A DNA stretch of 64,000 nucleotides from Flavobacterium nackdongense (GTDB lineage Bacteria; Bacteroidota; Bacteroidia; Flavobacteriales; Flavobacteriaceae): the NCBI RefSeq assembly GCF_004355225.1, contig NZ_CP037933.1, positions 1,922,001 through 1,986,000 on the forward strand, written 5' to 3'. The notes beneath the pieces were generated by a model. The model had not been told where the DNA came from, did not search any database, and worked only from the letters and a program-made list of their open reading frames with translations. This document shows, in pieces, positions 17,558 to 25,759 of the stretch (the first letter of the stretch is position 1; each line of letters starts with the position of its first letter). The position numbers were made by a program, and so were the translations under genes.

Positions 17558-17598
17558 AACGCTGTACGGGTTTTAAACCGCGTGCAGCGTTTTTTTTC
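17558..17598 (+). terminator. Rho-independent terminator of the sigma-factor operon
   Basis: AACGCTGTACG (17558-17568) pairs with CGTGCAGCGTT (17581-17591), with one G-U pair, followed by a run of Ts to 17598. It ends the 15158-17533 gene set before dnaG. Confidence 0.85.
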
Positions 17599-17610
17599 CT
17601 GCAAAACTTG

Positions 17611-17618
17611 TATCTTTG
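17611..17618 (+). promoter_or_regulatory. -7 element TATCTTTG for dnaG
   Basis: TATCTTTG matches the consensus and lies 28 bases before the TTG start of dnaG, just after the upstream terminator. No -33 TTG at the right distance. Confidence 0.55.
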
Positions 17619-17646
17619 AAACTTTCCAATTTCAACAGTAAATAAA

Positions 17647-19623
17647 TTGATTTCAAAAACCACCATAGATTCTGTTTTCGAAACTGCTCGAGTTGAAGAA
17701 GTCATTGGCGATTTTGTACAATTAAAACGTGCCGGAAGCAACTTCAAAGGCTTGAGTCCCTTCTCGGACGAGCGCTCCCCATCGTTTATGGTCTCACCTG
17801 CCAAAGGCATTTGGAAAGATTTTAGCTCAGGAAAAGGTGGGAATTCTGTGGCGTTCTTGATGGAACATTCCCATTTTACTTATCCGGAAGCCATTCGATA
17901 TTTGGCAAAAAAATACAATATCGAAATCGAAGAAACCGAACAAACGGACGAGGAAAAAGCCAATACTGATGTTCGCGAAAGTATGTATTTGGTTTCGGAA
18001 TTTGCCAAAGATTATTTTCACAACACCCTTTTGCATTCAGAAGAAGGCAAAGCTATTGGCCTCTCCTATTTCAAAGAAAGAGGTTTTACAGGCGAAACCA
18101 TAAAGAAATTTGCGCTTGGATACTCGCCCGAAACTTGGGATGCATTTACCAAAGAGGCTTTGGGCAAAGGCTATAAATTAGAATTTCTGGAAAGCACCGG
18201 ACTGACTATCCCTCGGGATGACCGACCATTCGACCGTTTCAAAGGCAGAGTAATGTTTCCTATTCAGAGTATGTCGGGAAGGATTTTGGGTTTCGGCGGA
18301 AGAATTTTAGCGAATGACAAAAAAGCCGCCAAATACCTCAATTCGCCCGAAAGTGAAATTTACCACAAAAGCAAAGTCTTGTATGGAATTTTCCAAGCCA
18401 AACAAGCCATTGCCAAAGAAAATAACTGCTATCTGGTCGAAGGATACACCGATGTCATTCAGTTCAATCAAGCGGGAATAGAAAATGTAGTAGCCTCGTC
18501 AGGAACGGCTTTGACACCCGACCAAATTCGTTTAATCAACAGATTAACCAAAAATATTACTGTCCTTTTTGACGGCGATGCTGCAGGATTACGCGCATCT
18601 ATCAGAGGAATCGACCTGATTCTCGAAGAAGGAATGAACGTAAAAGTTTGTGCTTTTCCCGATGGCGAAGACCCCGATAGTTTTGCAAAGAAGACGCCTT
18701 ACGAGGAATTGGTCAAGTATTTAGACGAAAATGCTAAAGATTTCATTCAGTTCAAAGCCTCACTATTGATGAATGATGCCAAAAACGACCCCATCAAAAA
18801 AGCCGATTTAATTCGGGATATGGTGGTGAGTATTTCTAAAATTCCAGACCGGATTCAAAGAGAAATTTATGTTCAGGAATGTGCTCGCATTATGGACATT
18901 TCGGAGCAAGTTTTGGTGAGTACATTGGCGCAATTGGTTCAAAAAGACATTTCTGAACTAGGAAAAAAGCAAAAACAAGAGCAAAAAGCTTTTGAAGTTG
19001 TCAAAAATGAATCGCCAATTCAGGTGCAAAAAATCGATATTCTTTATGGCTTGGAACGAAAAATTATCGAAATTCTGTTGTTATACGGAAATAGCACCCA
19101 AGAATTTGAAGATGTCCTTTTGAAAACCGACGAAGAGGGCGAAATAAGAGAATTTACTGAAAAAAGAGCCTATAAAGTATTTCAACGAATATATTTAAGC
19201 TTACAAGAGGACGAGGTAGAACTTGCCAATCCTTTATTCAGAGCTATTTACAACAACCTAATTGATTTCCTAAATCAAAATGAAACGTTTAGTGTCGAAC
19301 ACTATTTAATGCATTTGCATCCCGATTTTGCTCAGGAAGTAACCGATATTGTCATGGCCGACGAAAGAGTTGTATTGCACAACTGGGAAGGACAAAATAT
19401 TTTCCCAAAAACCAAGGACCAAACCATTGGCCAATATGTATCGGAAACTATTCTAACTTTAAGATGGTATTTAGTGGATAGAATCATAGAAGAATTAAAA
19501 AACTCAATATCATCAGAATCAAATTCTGATAACATTGAGCTTTTATCGACGGTGATGGATTACTCCAAACTCATCAATTCCTTTTCGAAAAAATTGGGAA
19601 GAGTAATGTCTCGCTATAACTAA
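17647..19623 (+). CDS. dnaG: DNA primase
   Basis: A 658-residue replicative primase that makes RNA primers for Okazaki fragments. The start is TTG (MISKTTIDSVFETARV), which aligns with the normal start of flavobacterial DnaG. The N-terminal domain keeps the fold-level pattern GLSPF...PSF...FSSGKGGN, but all four zinc ligands of the CHC2 finger are replaced (Ser37, Ser40, Asp58, Ser61). The central TOPRIM core is intact: YLVEGYTDVIQFNQ, ASSGTALT and LFDGDAAGLRA. The C-terminal ~200 residues form the helicase-interacting region. Confidence 0.95.
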   Translation: MISKTTIDSVFETARVEEVIGDFVQLKRAGSNFKGLSPFSDERSPSFMVSPAKGIWKDFSSGKGGNSVAFLMEHSHFTYPEAIRYLAKKYNIEIEETEQTDEEKANTDVRESMYLVSEFAKDYFHNTLLHSEEGKAIGLSYFKERGFTGETIKKFALGYSPETWDAFTKEALGKGYKLEFLESTGLTIPRDDRPFDRFKGRVMFPIQSMSGRILGFGGRILANDKKAAKYLNSPESEIYHKSKVLYGIFQAKQAIAKENNCYLVEGYTDVIQFNQAGIENVVASSGTALTPDQIRLINRLTKNITVLFDGDAAGLRASIRGIDLILEEGMNVKVCAFPDGEDPDSFAKKTPYEELVKYLDENAKDFIQFKASLLMNDAKNDPIKKADLIRDMVVSISKIPDRIQREIYVQECARIMDISEQVLVSTLAQLVQKDISELGKKQKQEQKAFEVVKNESPIQVQKIDILYGLERKIIEILLLYGNSTQEFEDVLLKTDEEGEIREFTEKRAYKVFQRIYLSLQEDEVELANPLFRAIYNNLIDFLNQNETFSVEHYLMHLHPDFAQEVTDIVMADERVVLHNWEGQNIFPKTKDQTIGQYVSETILTLRWYLVDRIIEELKNSISSESNSDNIELLSTVMDYSKLINSFSKKLGRVMSRYN

Positions 19624-20249
19624 ACTATTTCTAGAGTTTTGGCTTTGTTTACCAAATCTACTAAATTAGTAACATTCAATTTCTGCAATAATCTGAGTTT
19701 ATAGGTACTAATGGTTTTTTCGTTAAGACTCAAGATTTTAGAAATCTCATTGTTTTTCTTACCATCACTCAAATAGCGTAAAACTTCGACTTCGCGATTC
19801 GAAAGTTTGCGATACAAACGCTCACTTTTGTTTTGCTTGGCGATAAGAGCAAGGTTTTTCTTAACAGTTTCATCAATGATAATCTTACCTTGATTCACTT
19901 TAATAATAGCTTGTCCTAAAGTTTCTAGTTTTTCTTTCTGAGAAACAAAACCTGCAACTCCAGCTTTTATGGCGTTTGGAGCATATATTTGTTCCGAAAG
20001 GTCGCTAAAAATGATGATTTTTGTCTTTGGAAAATTTTTCAAAATATTTTTAACTTCAAAAATACTTGAAAGACCTTCTAATTCCAGATCCAAGATCAAT
20101 ACATCAATCTCCTTAGTCAGGAGGATGTCTCTTACCATTAAAAAATTTCCAACATTGGCTACAATCGAGATGGAATCGTGATCTTTGAAATACGATTTTA
20201 CACCGAAATGCACTACGGGGTGGTTATTGGCTAAACAAACTTTGATCAT
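19620..20249 (-). CDS. NarL/FixJ-type response regulator
   Basis: A 209-residue two-domain regulator. The receiver domain (1-120) has the phospho-acceptor Asp54 (LILDLELEG) and the switch residues IIFSD and a conserved Lys in SQKEK. The paired acidic residues that normally bind magnesium at positions 8-9 are asparagines (ANNHPVV). The LuxR-type output domain (res ~145-205) reads LSNREVEVLRYLSDG then NNEISKILSLNEKTISTYK. No histidine kinase gene is adjacent, so it is an orphan here. Its stop overlaps the dnaG stop region head-to-head by 4 bases. Confidence 0.88.
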   Translation of the reverse strand: MIKVCLANNHPVVHFGVKSYFKDHDSISIVANVGNFLMVRDILLTKEIDVLILDLELEGLSSIFEVKNILKNFPKTKIIIFSDLSEQIYAPNAIKAGVAGFVSQKEKLETLGQAIIKVNQGKIIIDETVKKNLALIAKQNKSERLYRKLSNREVEVLRYLSDGKKNNEISKILSLNEKTISTYKLRLLQKLNVTNLVDLVNKAKTLEIV

Positions 20250-20338
20250 AATTTAAAATTTTTTAGAAATGTTTGTACTTACGAATACGTAAAGTTAAAT
20301 AAAAAACTTTAAACTTCATAAAAAATATTAGGAAAATA

Positions 20339-21145
20339 CTACTTAATATCATTTGAAACGAAACAAACAGGAATTTCACGCATTTTATGCTGATTGCTGG
20401 CATTCAATTTCTTATAAATTTCGAAGACTATTTTCTCCCGTCCAGCAAAATCATCAGCGGATTTTCCTTGCTCTTCCTCCAGCATTGCCCATTCCAACTC
20501 GTCATAACTCGCTCCCAATTGATCCTCGTCGGTTCGATCATCACCAAATAATCCATCCGTCGGCGAAGCCTGTAAAATTGAGGCGGGAATTTGCAAATAT
20601 TCCCCCAAAGCATACACATCCGACTTCATTAAATCCGCAATTGGACTCAAATCCACTCCACCATCGCCGTATTTAGTGTAAAAACCAACACCAAAATCCT
20701 CTACTTTATTCCCAGTTCCAGCTACTAACAACCCGTGAATTCCAGCAAAATAATACAAAGTAGTCATTCGCAAACGCGCACGAGTATTGGCTAAAGATAA
20801 ATTCACTTTGTCTAAATCAGGCACAGTTGGAACAATAGATTTGAAATTTTCAAAAACAGCGGTCAAATCAGCCTCAATAGTAGTCACATTCGAAAATCTT
20901 GTCATCAATTGTTCGATATGCTCCCGACCGCGATTTACTTGGCTAGGCGCTTGATGAATCGGCATTTCCACACACAAAGTAGGCAAACCAGTTTGCGCGC
21001 ACAGCGTAGAAGTAACCGCCGAATCGACTCCTCCCGAAATCCCCACAACAAATCCATTAACTTTTGCGTTTTCAGCATAGGTTTTTAACCAATTGACAAT
21101 GTGTGCATTTACTTTTTCGACCTGAATAGTGCTTTTTTTAGACAT
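20339..21145 (-). CDS. nadE: NAD(+) synthase (ammonia-dependent)
   Basis: A 268-residue cytoplasmic enzyme that amidates nicotinate adenine dinucleotide to NAD using ATP and ammonia. The ATP-pyrophosphatase loop SGGVDS is at 37-42. GTGNKVEDFGVGFYTKYGDGGVD-type segments (here split as GTGNKVEDFGVG and YTKYGDGGVD) bind the substrate. No glutaminase domain is present, so free ammonia is the likely donor. The frame is open 14 residues further upstream, but a TATTTTTG promoter box overlaps that extension, so MSKKSTIQ is the preferred start. Divergent from gldB. Confidence 0.93.
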   Translation of the reverse strand: MSKKSTIQVEKVNAHIVNWLKTYAENAKVNGFVVGISGGVDSAVTSTLCAQTGLPTLCVEMPIHQAPSQVNRGREHIEQLMTRFSNVTTIEADLTAVFENFKSIVPTVPDLDKVNLSLANTRARLRMTTLYYFAGIHGLLVAGTGNKVEDFGVGFYTKYGDGGVDLSPIADLMKSDVYALGEYLQIPASILQASPTDGLFGDDRTDEDQLGASYDELEWAMLEEEQGKSADDFAGREKIVFEIYKKLNASNQHKMREIPVCFVSNDIK

Positions 21146-21176
21146 AATTGATACGGTTTTTAAATGGTAGGTATTG

Positions 21177-21184
21177 TATATTTG
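21177..21184 (+). promoter_or_regulatory. -7 element TATATTTG for gldB-gldC
   Basis: TATATTTG on the plus strand abuts, with no gap, a minus-strand box for nadE. It would give a leader of about 165 bases before the gldB ATG at 21356. Confidence 0.5.
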
Positions 21185-21192
21185 CAAAAATA
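21185..21192 (-). promoter_or_regulatory. -7 element TATTTTTG for nadE
   Basis: Read on the minus strand, CAAAAATA is TATTTTTG, 39 bases before the nadE ATG at 21145. It abuts the plus-strand TATATTTG, so the two RNA polymerase footprints would overlap. Confidence 0.5.
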
Positions 21193-21355
21193 ATAATTTT
21201 TAGGAGCTATTCCTGCTATCCGTTGCAATCTTATTCAATAAAAACTATTTTTCTAAACAAAAAATAAGCTTCCAGTGGTCGCTCATTTTTTGCAAGAAAA
21301 ATTAGCATTTATTTTCACAAGGATTTCCACTTTTATCAGGGCTAACACAAACAAA

Positions 21356-22324
21356 ATGAAAAAAATCCTTTTACTACTTACCATACTAATTGCTTTTGCT
21401 TCTTGCGACAAGAAAACAAAAGTGGAAAAAGCGGTCGAAAAAATTCCCGTCGAAATCAAAGTGGAGCGCTTTGACCAAGCTTTTTTTGAAACTCCTCCCA
21501 CCAATTTAAACAAACTAAAAAAAGATTTTCCCTATTTCTTTGCAAAAGAAACACCAGACAGCATTTGGTTAGAAAAAATGCAAAATCCACTGTGGCGAGA
21601 ACTATACACAGAAGTGCAAAAAAAATATTCCAATTTCGAACCCGTCAAAAAAGACCTGAACATTCTTTTCAAACACCTAAAATATTATTTCCCGGAAACT
21701 AAAACACCAAAAGTCATCACAGTTATCGCCGAAATGGATTACAACAATAAAGTGATTTATACGGATAGTTTGCTGATTATTGCCCTAGAATTATACTTAG
21801 GAAAAGAACATAAATTTTATCAATTTCCCAACTATTTGAAACAGAATTTCGAGCAAAAACAAATGATGCCAGATGTAGTTTCGAGTTTTTCGACACATAA
21901 AATCGCTCCGCCTCAGGACAGCTCGTTATTGAGCCAAATGGTGTATTATGGGAAACAATTGTACCTAAAAGACCTCCTACTCCCCGATTATACCGATGCC
22001 GACAAAATGGGTTATACCGTAGAACAAAATAAGTGGTGCGTAGAAAACGAAGGCTATATGTGGCGCTACTTTCTAGAAAACGAATTGCTCTACAGCGACG
22101 ATCAAAAATTAGGGAATCGATTCATCAACTCCGCCCCATTTTCGAAATTTTATCTCGAAATCGACAATGAATCTCCCGGGAGAGTTGGCGCTTGGATCGG
22201 CTGGCAAATGGTACGCTCTTTTATGAAAAATAATGAGGCTGTACCCCTCGAAAAAATGCTACAAATGAATGCGAAAGAATTATTTGAACAATCTAAATAT
22301 AAACCCAAAAAAAATGGCGAATAA
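21356..22324 (+). CDS. gldB: gliding motility lipoprotein GldB
   Basis: A 322-residue lipoprotein required for gliding and chitin use in Flavobacterium johnsoniae. The signal sequence ends in IAFASC, a lipobox, and the mature protein has the GldB patterns KVERFDQAFF, DFPYFF, YLGKEHKFYQFPNYL and NRFINSAPFSKFY. The open frame extends 27 residues upstream, but MKKILLLLTILIAFASC is a complete lipoprotein signal and so marks the start. gldC overlaps its 3' end by 11 bases. Confidence 0.93.
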   Translation: MKKILLLLTILIAFASCDKKTKVEKAVEKIPVEIKVERFDQAFFETPPTNLNKLKKDFPYFFAKETPDSIWLEKMQNPLWRELYTEVQKKYSNFEPVKKDLNILFKHLKYYFPETKTPKVITVIAEMDYNNKVIYTDSLLIIALELYLGKEHKFYQFPNYLKQNFEQKQMMPDVVSSFSTHKIAPPQDSSLLSQMVYYGKQLYLKDLLLPDYTDADKMGYTVEQNKWCVENEGYMWRYFLENELLYSDDQKLGNRFINSAPFSKFYLEIDNESPGRVGAWIGWQMVRSFMKNNEAVPLEKMLQMNAKELFEQSKYKPKKNGE

Positions 22325-22649
22325 CAACACCTCCGAGATTAAAATAAACATTGAATTAGACGAAAACCGAATTCCCGAAAAATTATCTTGGGCCGCAGTC
22401 GAAGGTGGTGTCGAATTAGAGCAGGCCAAAGCATTCATACTTTCCGTTTGGAACAGCGACGAAAAAACCACAAAATGTATCGAATTATGGACCAAAGATA
22501 TGTCTGTCGATGAAATGAAAATTTTCTTTCACCAAACCTTACTTTCGATGACCGAAACCTTTCAAAAAGCTACCGGAGACGAAAAAATGTCGGCGACGAT
22601 GCAAGATTTTTGCGATTATTTTGCCGAGAAATTAGAATTAAGAAAGTAA
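22314..22649 (+). CDS. gldC: gliding motility protein GldC
   Basis: A 111-residue soluble protein (MANNNTSEIKINIELDENRI...) that supports GldB; in F. johnsoniae loss of GldC lowers but does not abolish gliding. The hallmark segments ISWAAVEGG-like (LSWAAVEGGVE) and LWTKDMSVDEMKIFFHQTL are present. Start chosen at MANNN because it gives the usual short overlap with gldB (11 bases); the longer frame has 15 unrelated residues. Its 3' end overlaps the convergent folK fusion gene by 12 bases. Confidence 0.92.
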   Translation: MANNNTSEIKINIELDENRIPEKLSWAAVEGGVELEQAKAFILSVWNSDEKTTKCIELWTKDMSVDEMKIFFHQTLLSMTETFQKATGDEKMSATMQDFCDYFAEKLELRK

Positions 22650-23780
22650 GCTGATTTTCTGTTGAATTTCGGACAAAATATAAAGGTAATCTTCTTGGTT
22701 TTTTACAAAATCTCGATCTGAAACATCAATAATTAGCACATTTAAATTGGTTTGAGATTTGATGTAATCCAAATAACCCGAATTAATTTTGTCTAAATAA
22801 TCCGCTGGAATATTTTGTTCGTAATCCCTGCCTCGCTTTTTAATATTGGCCAACAATCGCTCTGTATTTTGATATAAATACACGTACAAATCTGGTTTTG
22901 GCATTTCCCTGTACACGATATCAAAAAGGGTGCGATACAATCGATATTCATCTTCTGCCAAGGTAATTTTGGCAAAAATCAAGGATTTAAAAATATGATA
23001 ATCGGCCACAATAAAATCGCTGAACAAATCGAACTGTGCTAAATCATCCGACAATTGTTTGTACCTGTCGGCAAGGAAGGACATTTCAAGCGGAAAAGCG
23101 TAGCGATTTTGATCTTCGTAAAATTTAGGCAGAAACGGATTGTCGGCAAAGCGTTCCAAAACTGTTTTAGCGTTAAAGTCCTCGGCAATTTTCGTAGCCA
23201 AAGTTGTTTTTCCTGCTCCAATATTCCCTTCAAAAGCAATATAATTGAACTGCTCCAGCGGAATCGAATCCAAAGGGTTTTCGAGGTCATGAACTATTGT
23301 GCATACACTTTTATCCGGTGAAATTTCGATCAACTCGGCAACTTTTTTATGAAAAATGGGATGAATCCAGTTTAAGTTCAAGTCCAGTATTGGCATCAAA
23401 ACAAAATTCCTGTTTTGCATCAACGGATGAGGCACCTGAAGATTTTCGCTGTCAATAATCTCCTCGTTGAAAGCAATCAAATCAACATCGATAGAACGGG
23501 ATTGGTATTCTGACGAGCTAGTTCTGATGCGCCCCAATTGGTTTTCGATTTCCAAAATTTTTGATAAAACAGCATCTGCAGGTAAAAAAGTATGCAAAAC
23601 CAAGGCACAATTGTAAAATGCATCGCTCTCAAAACCCCAAGACGGCGACTCGTACAACTTTGAAATTTTGATTACCGTCCCCACTTCCTGATGAATCAAT
23701 TGAATGCAATTTTCTATATTTCGAAGGCGATTGCCTTGATTGGTTCCGAGGGATAAAATGACTTGATTTTGTGATTTCAT
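22638..23780 (-). CDS. folK: HPPK (FolK) fused to a deoxynucleoside kinase
   Basis: A 380-residue bifunctional protein. Residues 1-~170 are 2-amino-4-hydroxy-6-hydroxymethyldihydropteridine pyrophosphokinase of folate synthesis: LSLGTNQGNR, WGFES, RTSSSEYQSRSIDVDLI and VPHPLMQNRNFVL. Residues ~178-380 are a deoxynucleoside kinase with P-loop GNIGAGKTT (185-193), ERFADNPFL, and the lid-like KKRGRDYEQ. The two halves are joined by a short linker. M4 (MKSQNQVIL) is chosen because a near-consensus -7 box (TTAATTTG, minus 23796-23789) sits just upstream. The fusion would couple folate and dNTP supply. Confidence 0.9.
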   Translation of the reverse strand: MKSQNQVILSLGTNQGNRLRNIENCIQLIHQEVGTVIKISKLYESPSWGFESDAFYNCALVLHTFLPADAVLSKILEIENQLGRIRTSSSEYQSRSIDVDLIAFNEEIIDSENLQVPHPLMQNRNFVLMPILDLNLNWIHPIFHKKVAELIEISPDKSVCTIVHDLENPLDSIPLEQFNYIAFEGNIGAGKTTLATKIAEDFNAKTVLERFADNPFLPKFYEDQNRYAFPLEMSFLADRYKQLSDDLAQFDLFSDFIVADYHIFKSLIFAKITLAEDEYRLYRTLFDIVYREMPKPDLYVYLYQNTERLLANIKKRGRDYEQNIPADYLDKINSGYLDYIKSQTNLNVLIIDVSDRDFVKNQEDYLYILSEIQQKISLLS

Positions 23781-23819
23781 AATACGCACAAATTAACTAA
23801 AACAATTTTAGAATTAAAC

Positions 23820-23827
23820 TATATTTG
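23820..23827 (+). promoter_or_regulatory. -7 element TATATTTG for sppA
   Basis: TATATTTG matches the consensus 90 bases before the sppA ATG, in the divergent gap with folK. No -33 TTG at normal spacing. Confidence 0.45.
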
Positions 23828-23917
23828 CCTGCGTGTTGATAACTATTTTTTGCAAATTTTTCATAAAATAAGTGTAACATAGCAACACTTTTGACTACTT
23901 ATTAAAAAAATATTATT

Positions 23918-25678
23918 ATGAGATTTTTAGGAAATGTTTTGGCCACCATCGTTGGTTTATTTGTTTTTTTGATGCTATTCTTTTTTGGCATTGTGCTTAT
24001 TGCAGCCGTTTTCGGAGGGGAATCGGAAGAAATAGCGGTAAAAAGCGATTCGGTAATTGAATTAAAATTAAACGATATCACCGATGACTATGCAGGAAAA
24101 TACAAAGATCCTTGGGTCGCCATTTTAGCCGATGGTGAAAAAGTAGGACTATCAGATATTCTCAATGCGATTGAAAATGCAAAAACAGACAATGATATCA
24201 AAGGAATATCCATTTTGAATGGTGATTCCGAATTGGGAATGGCCCAAAGAAAAGCCTTGCGAAGCGCCTTGGAAGACTTCAAAAAATCGGGAAAATTTGT
24301 GATGGCCTACGCCAATGCGTATTCGCAAAACGAGTATTACTTGAATTCGGTTGCCAACACTATTTATATCAATCCTGTAGGCGATTTCGATTTCAAAGGT
24401 TTATCGGCAGAATTGATGTTTTTCAAAGATTTACAAGAAAAATCAGGTATTAAAATGGAAGTGATTCGACACGGAAAATACAAAAGCGCCGTCGAACCCT
24501 TTTTAGAGAATAAAATGAGTGATGCCAACAGAGAACAGACGTTGTCGTTGTTGAATTCAGTTTGGAGTTCAGTTTTAGAAGACATTTCGAAAAGCAGAAA
24601 TATTTCAGTGGCCAAATTAAACGAAATTGCAAACAACTTACTAGCCAGAACTCCCGAAATGGCAAAAGCCGAAAAACTCGTCGATGTGATTGCTTACGAA
24701 GACGAATACCACAATGCTATTCGAAAAATATTGAAAGTGGACAAAGACGAAGATTACAACAAAGTAAGCATTGTAGAATATGCTCAAAAAGTAGCGACAA
24801 CCGCCGAAATCTCTGATGCCCAAGATAAAATTGCCATTATTTACGCTCAAGGCGAAATTACAGGAGGTGAAGGCGACATCAATACCATTGGAGAAGGCTC
24901 GATGAATCGCTCATTAATCGAGGCCAGAAAAGACAAAAATGTAAAAGCGATTGTGCTTCGCATAGACAGTCCAGGCGGAAGTGCCTTGACCTCGGATTTG
25001 ATTTGGCGTGAAATCGAATTGACTAAAAAAGTAAAACCCGTAGTGGTTTCTATGGGGAATTATGCCGCTTCCGGCGGTTATTATATCGCTTGTAATGCCC
25101 ACAAAATTTTTGCCGAAAATAATACCATTACGGGTTCCATTGGGGTTTTTGGGGTTTTGCCCAATTTCACGCCCTTGGCCACAAAAATTGGCATTCATAC
25201 CGAACAAGTCAAAACCAACGAAAACGCTGCGGAGTACAGCCCTTTTGTACCAATGGATGAAAAATTCAAATCCGTGACACAAGAAGGTGTAGAGAACGTG
25301 TACAAAACATTTATATCCCACGTTGCTCAAGGAAGACGGATGACTGTTGCCCAAGTCGATTCTATTGGTCAGGGGCGAGTTTGGTCGGGTTCTCAAGCTT
25401 TGAAAATAGGGCTTGTGGATAAAATTGGTGGTTTGGACGCCGCCATAAAAGAAGCAGCGAGCCTATCCAAAACCAAAAAATACAGCACTCAAAACTTTCC
25501 GGAATACGAAAAAGATATAAACGACATTTTCAAAAGTTTGCCTTTTGCACAATCGAAAGAATCGTTTATCAAAGAAGAATTGGGTGAAGAAACCTTTCGA
25601 TTGATGGAACAAATCAAAAGAGTTCAAACTCGTAAAGGAATCCAGGCGATGCTGCCATTTGAAATTAATATTCAATAA
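23918..25678 (+). CDS. sppA: signal peptide peptidase SppA, 67K type
   Basis: A 586-residue membrane-bound serine protease that degrades cleaved signal peptides. An N-terminal helix (VFLMLFFFGIVLIAAVF) anchors it. It has the tandem ClpP-like repeats of the long form: the first half carries the general-base Lys in HGKYKSAVEPF, the second half the nucleophile Ser in GNYAASGGYYIAC, preceded by LRIDSPGGSALTSD. It ends ten bases before a strong terminator that is repeated exactly 1.5 kb downstream. Confidence 0.93.
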   Translation: MRFLGNVLATIVGLFVFLMLFFFGIVLIAAVFGGESEEIAVKSDSVIELKLNDITDDYAGKYKDPWVAILADGEKVGLSDILNAIENAKTDNDIKGISILNGDSELGMAQRKALRSALEDFKKSGKFVMAYANAYSQNEYYLNSVANTIYINPVGDFDFKGLSAELMFFKDLQEKSGIKMEVIRHGKYKSAVEPFLENKMSDANREQTLSLLNSVWSSVLEDISKSRNISVAKLNEIANNLLARTPEMAKAEKLVDVIAYEDEYHNAIRKILKVDKDEDYNKVSIVEYAQKVATTAEISDAQDKIAIIYAQGEITGGEGDINTIGEGSMNRSLIEARKDKNVKAIVLRIDSPGGSALTSDLIWREIELTKKVKPVVVSMGNYAASGGYYIACNAHKIFAENNTITGSIGVFGVLPNFTPLATKIGIHTEQVKTNENAAEYSPFVPMDEKFKSVTQEGVENVYKTFISHVAQGRRMTVAQVDSIGQGRVWSGSQALKIGLVDKIGGLDAAIKEAASLSKTKKYSTQNFPEYEKDINDIFKSLPFAQSKESFIKEELGEETFRLMEQIKRVQTRKGIQAMLPFEINIQ

Positions 25679-25688
25679 TTTTTTTTAA

Positions 25689-25741
25689 TAGTTTGCCCTT
25701 TTAGTCCTATGCCATTGGATTGAAAGGGCTTTTTTTTAAAC
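25689..25741. repeat. 53-bp direct repeat, copy 1 (sppA terminator)
   Basis: This 53-bp segment is identical to 27234-27286. It holds a 13-bp stem beginning GCCCTTT and ending AAAGGGC (two G-U pairs), followed by eight Ts: a Rho-independent terminator in the plus direction for sppA. The two copies bracket the DUF4143 ATPase gene. Confidence 0.95.
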
Positions 25742-25759
25742 CTATAAAAAAATAAAGCA

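Noticed and set aside
21275..21355. Upstream 27-codon extension of gldB
   Set aside because: The ATG at 21356 starts a complete lipoprotein signal; the extension would bury it.
24914..25396. A 160-codon minus-strand frame inside sppA
   Set aside because: Shadow of the conserved protease domain; no motif or promoter of its own.
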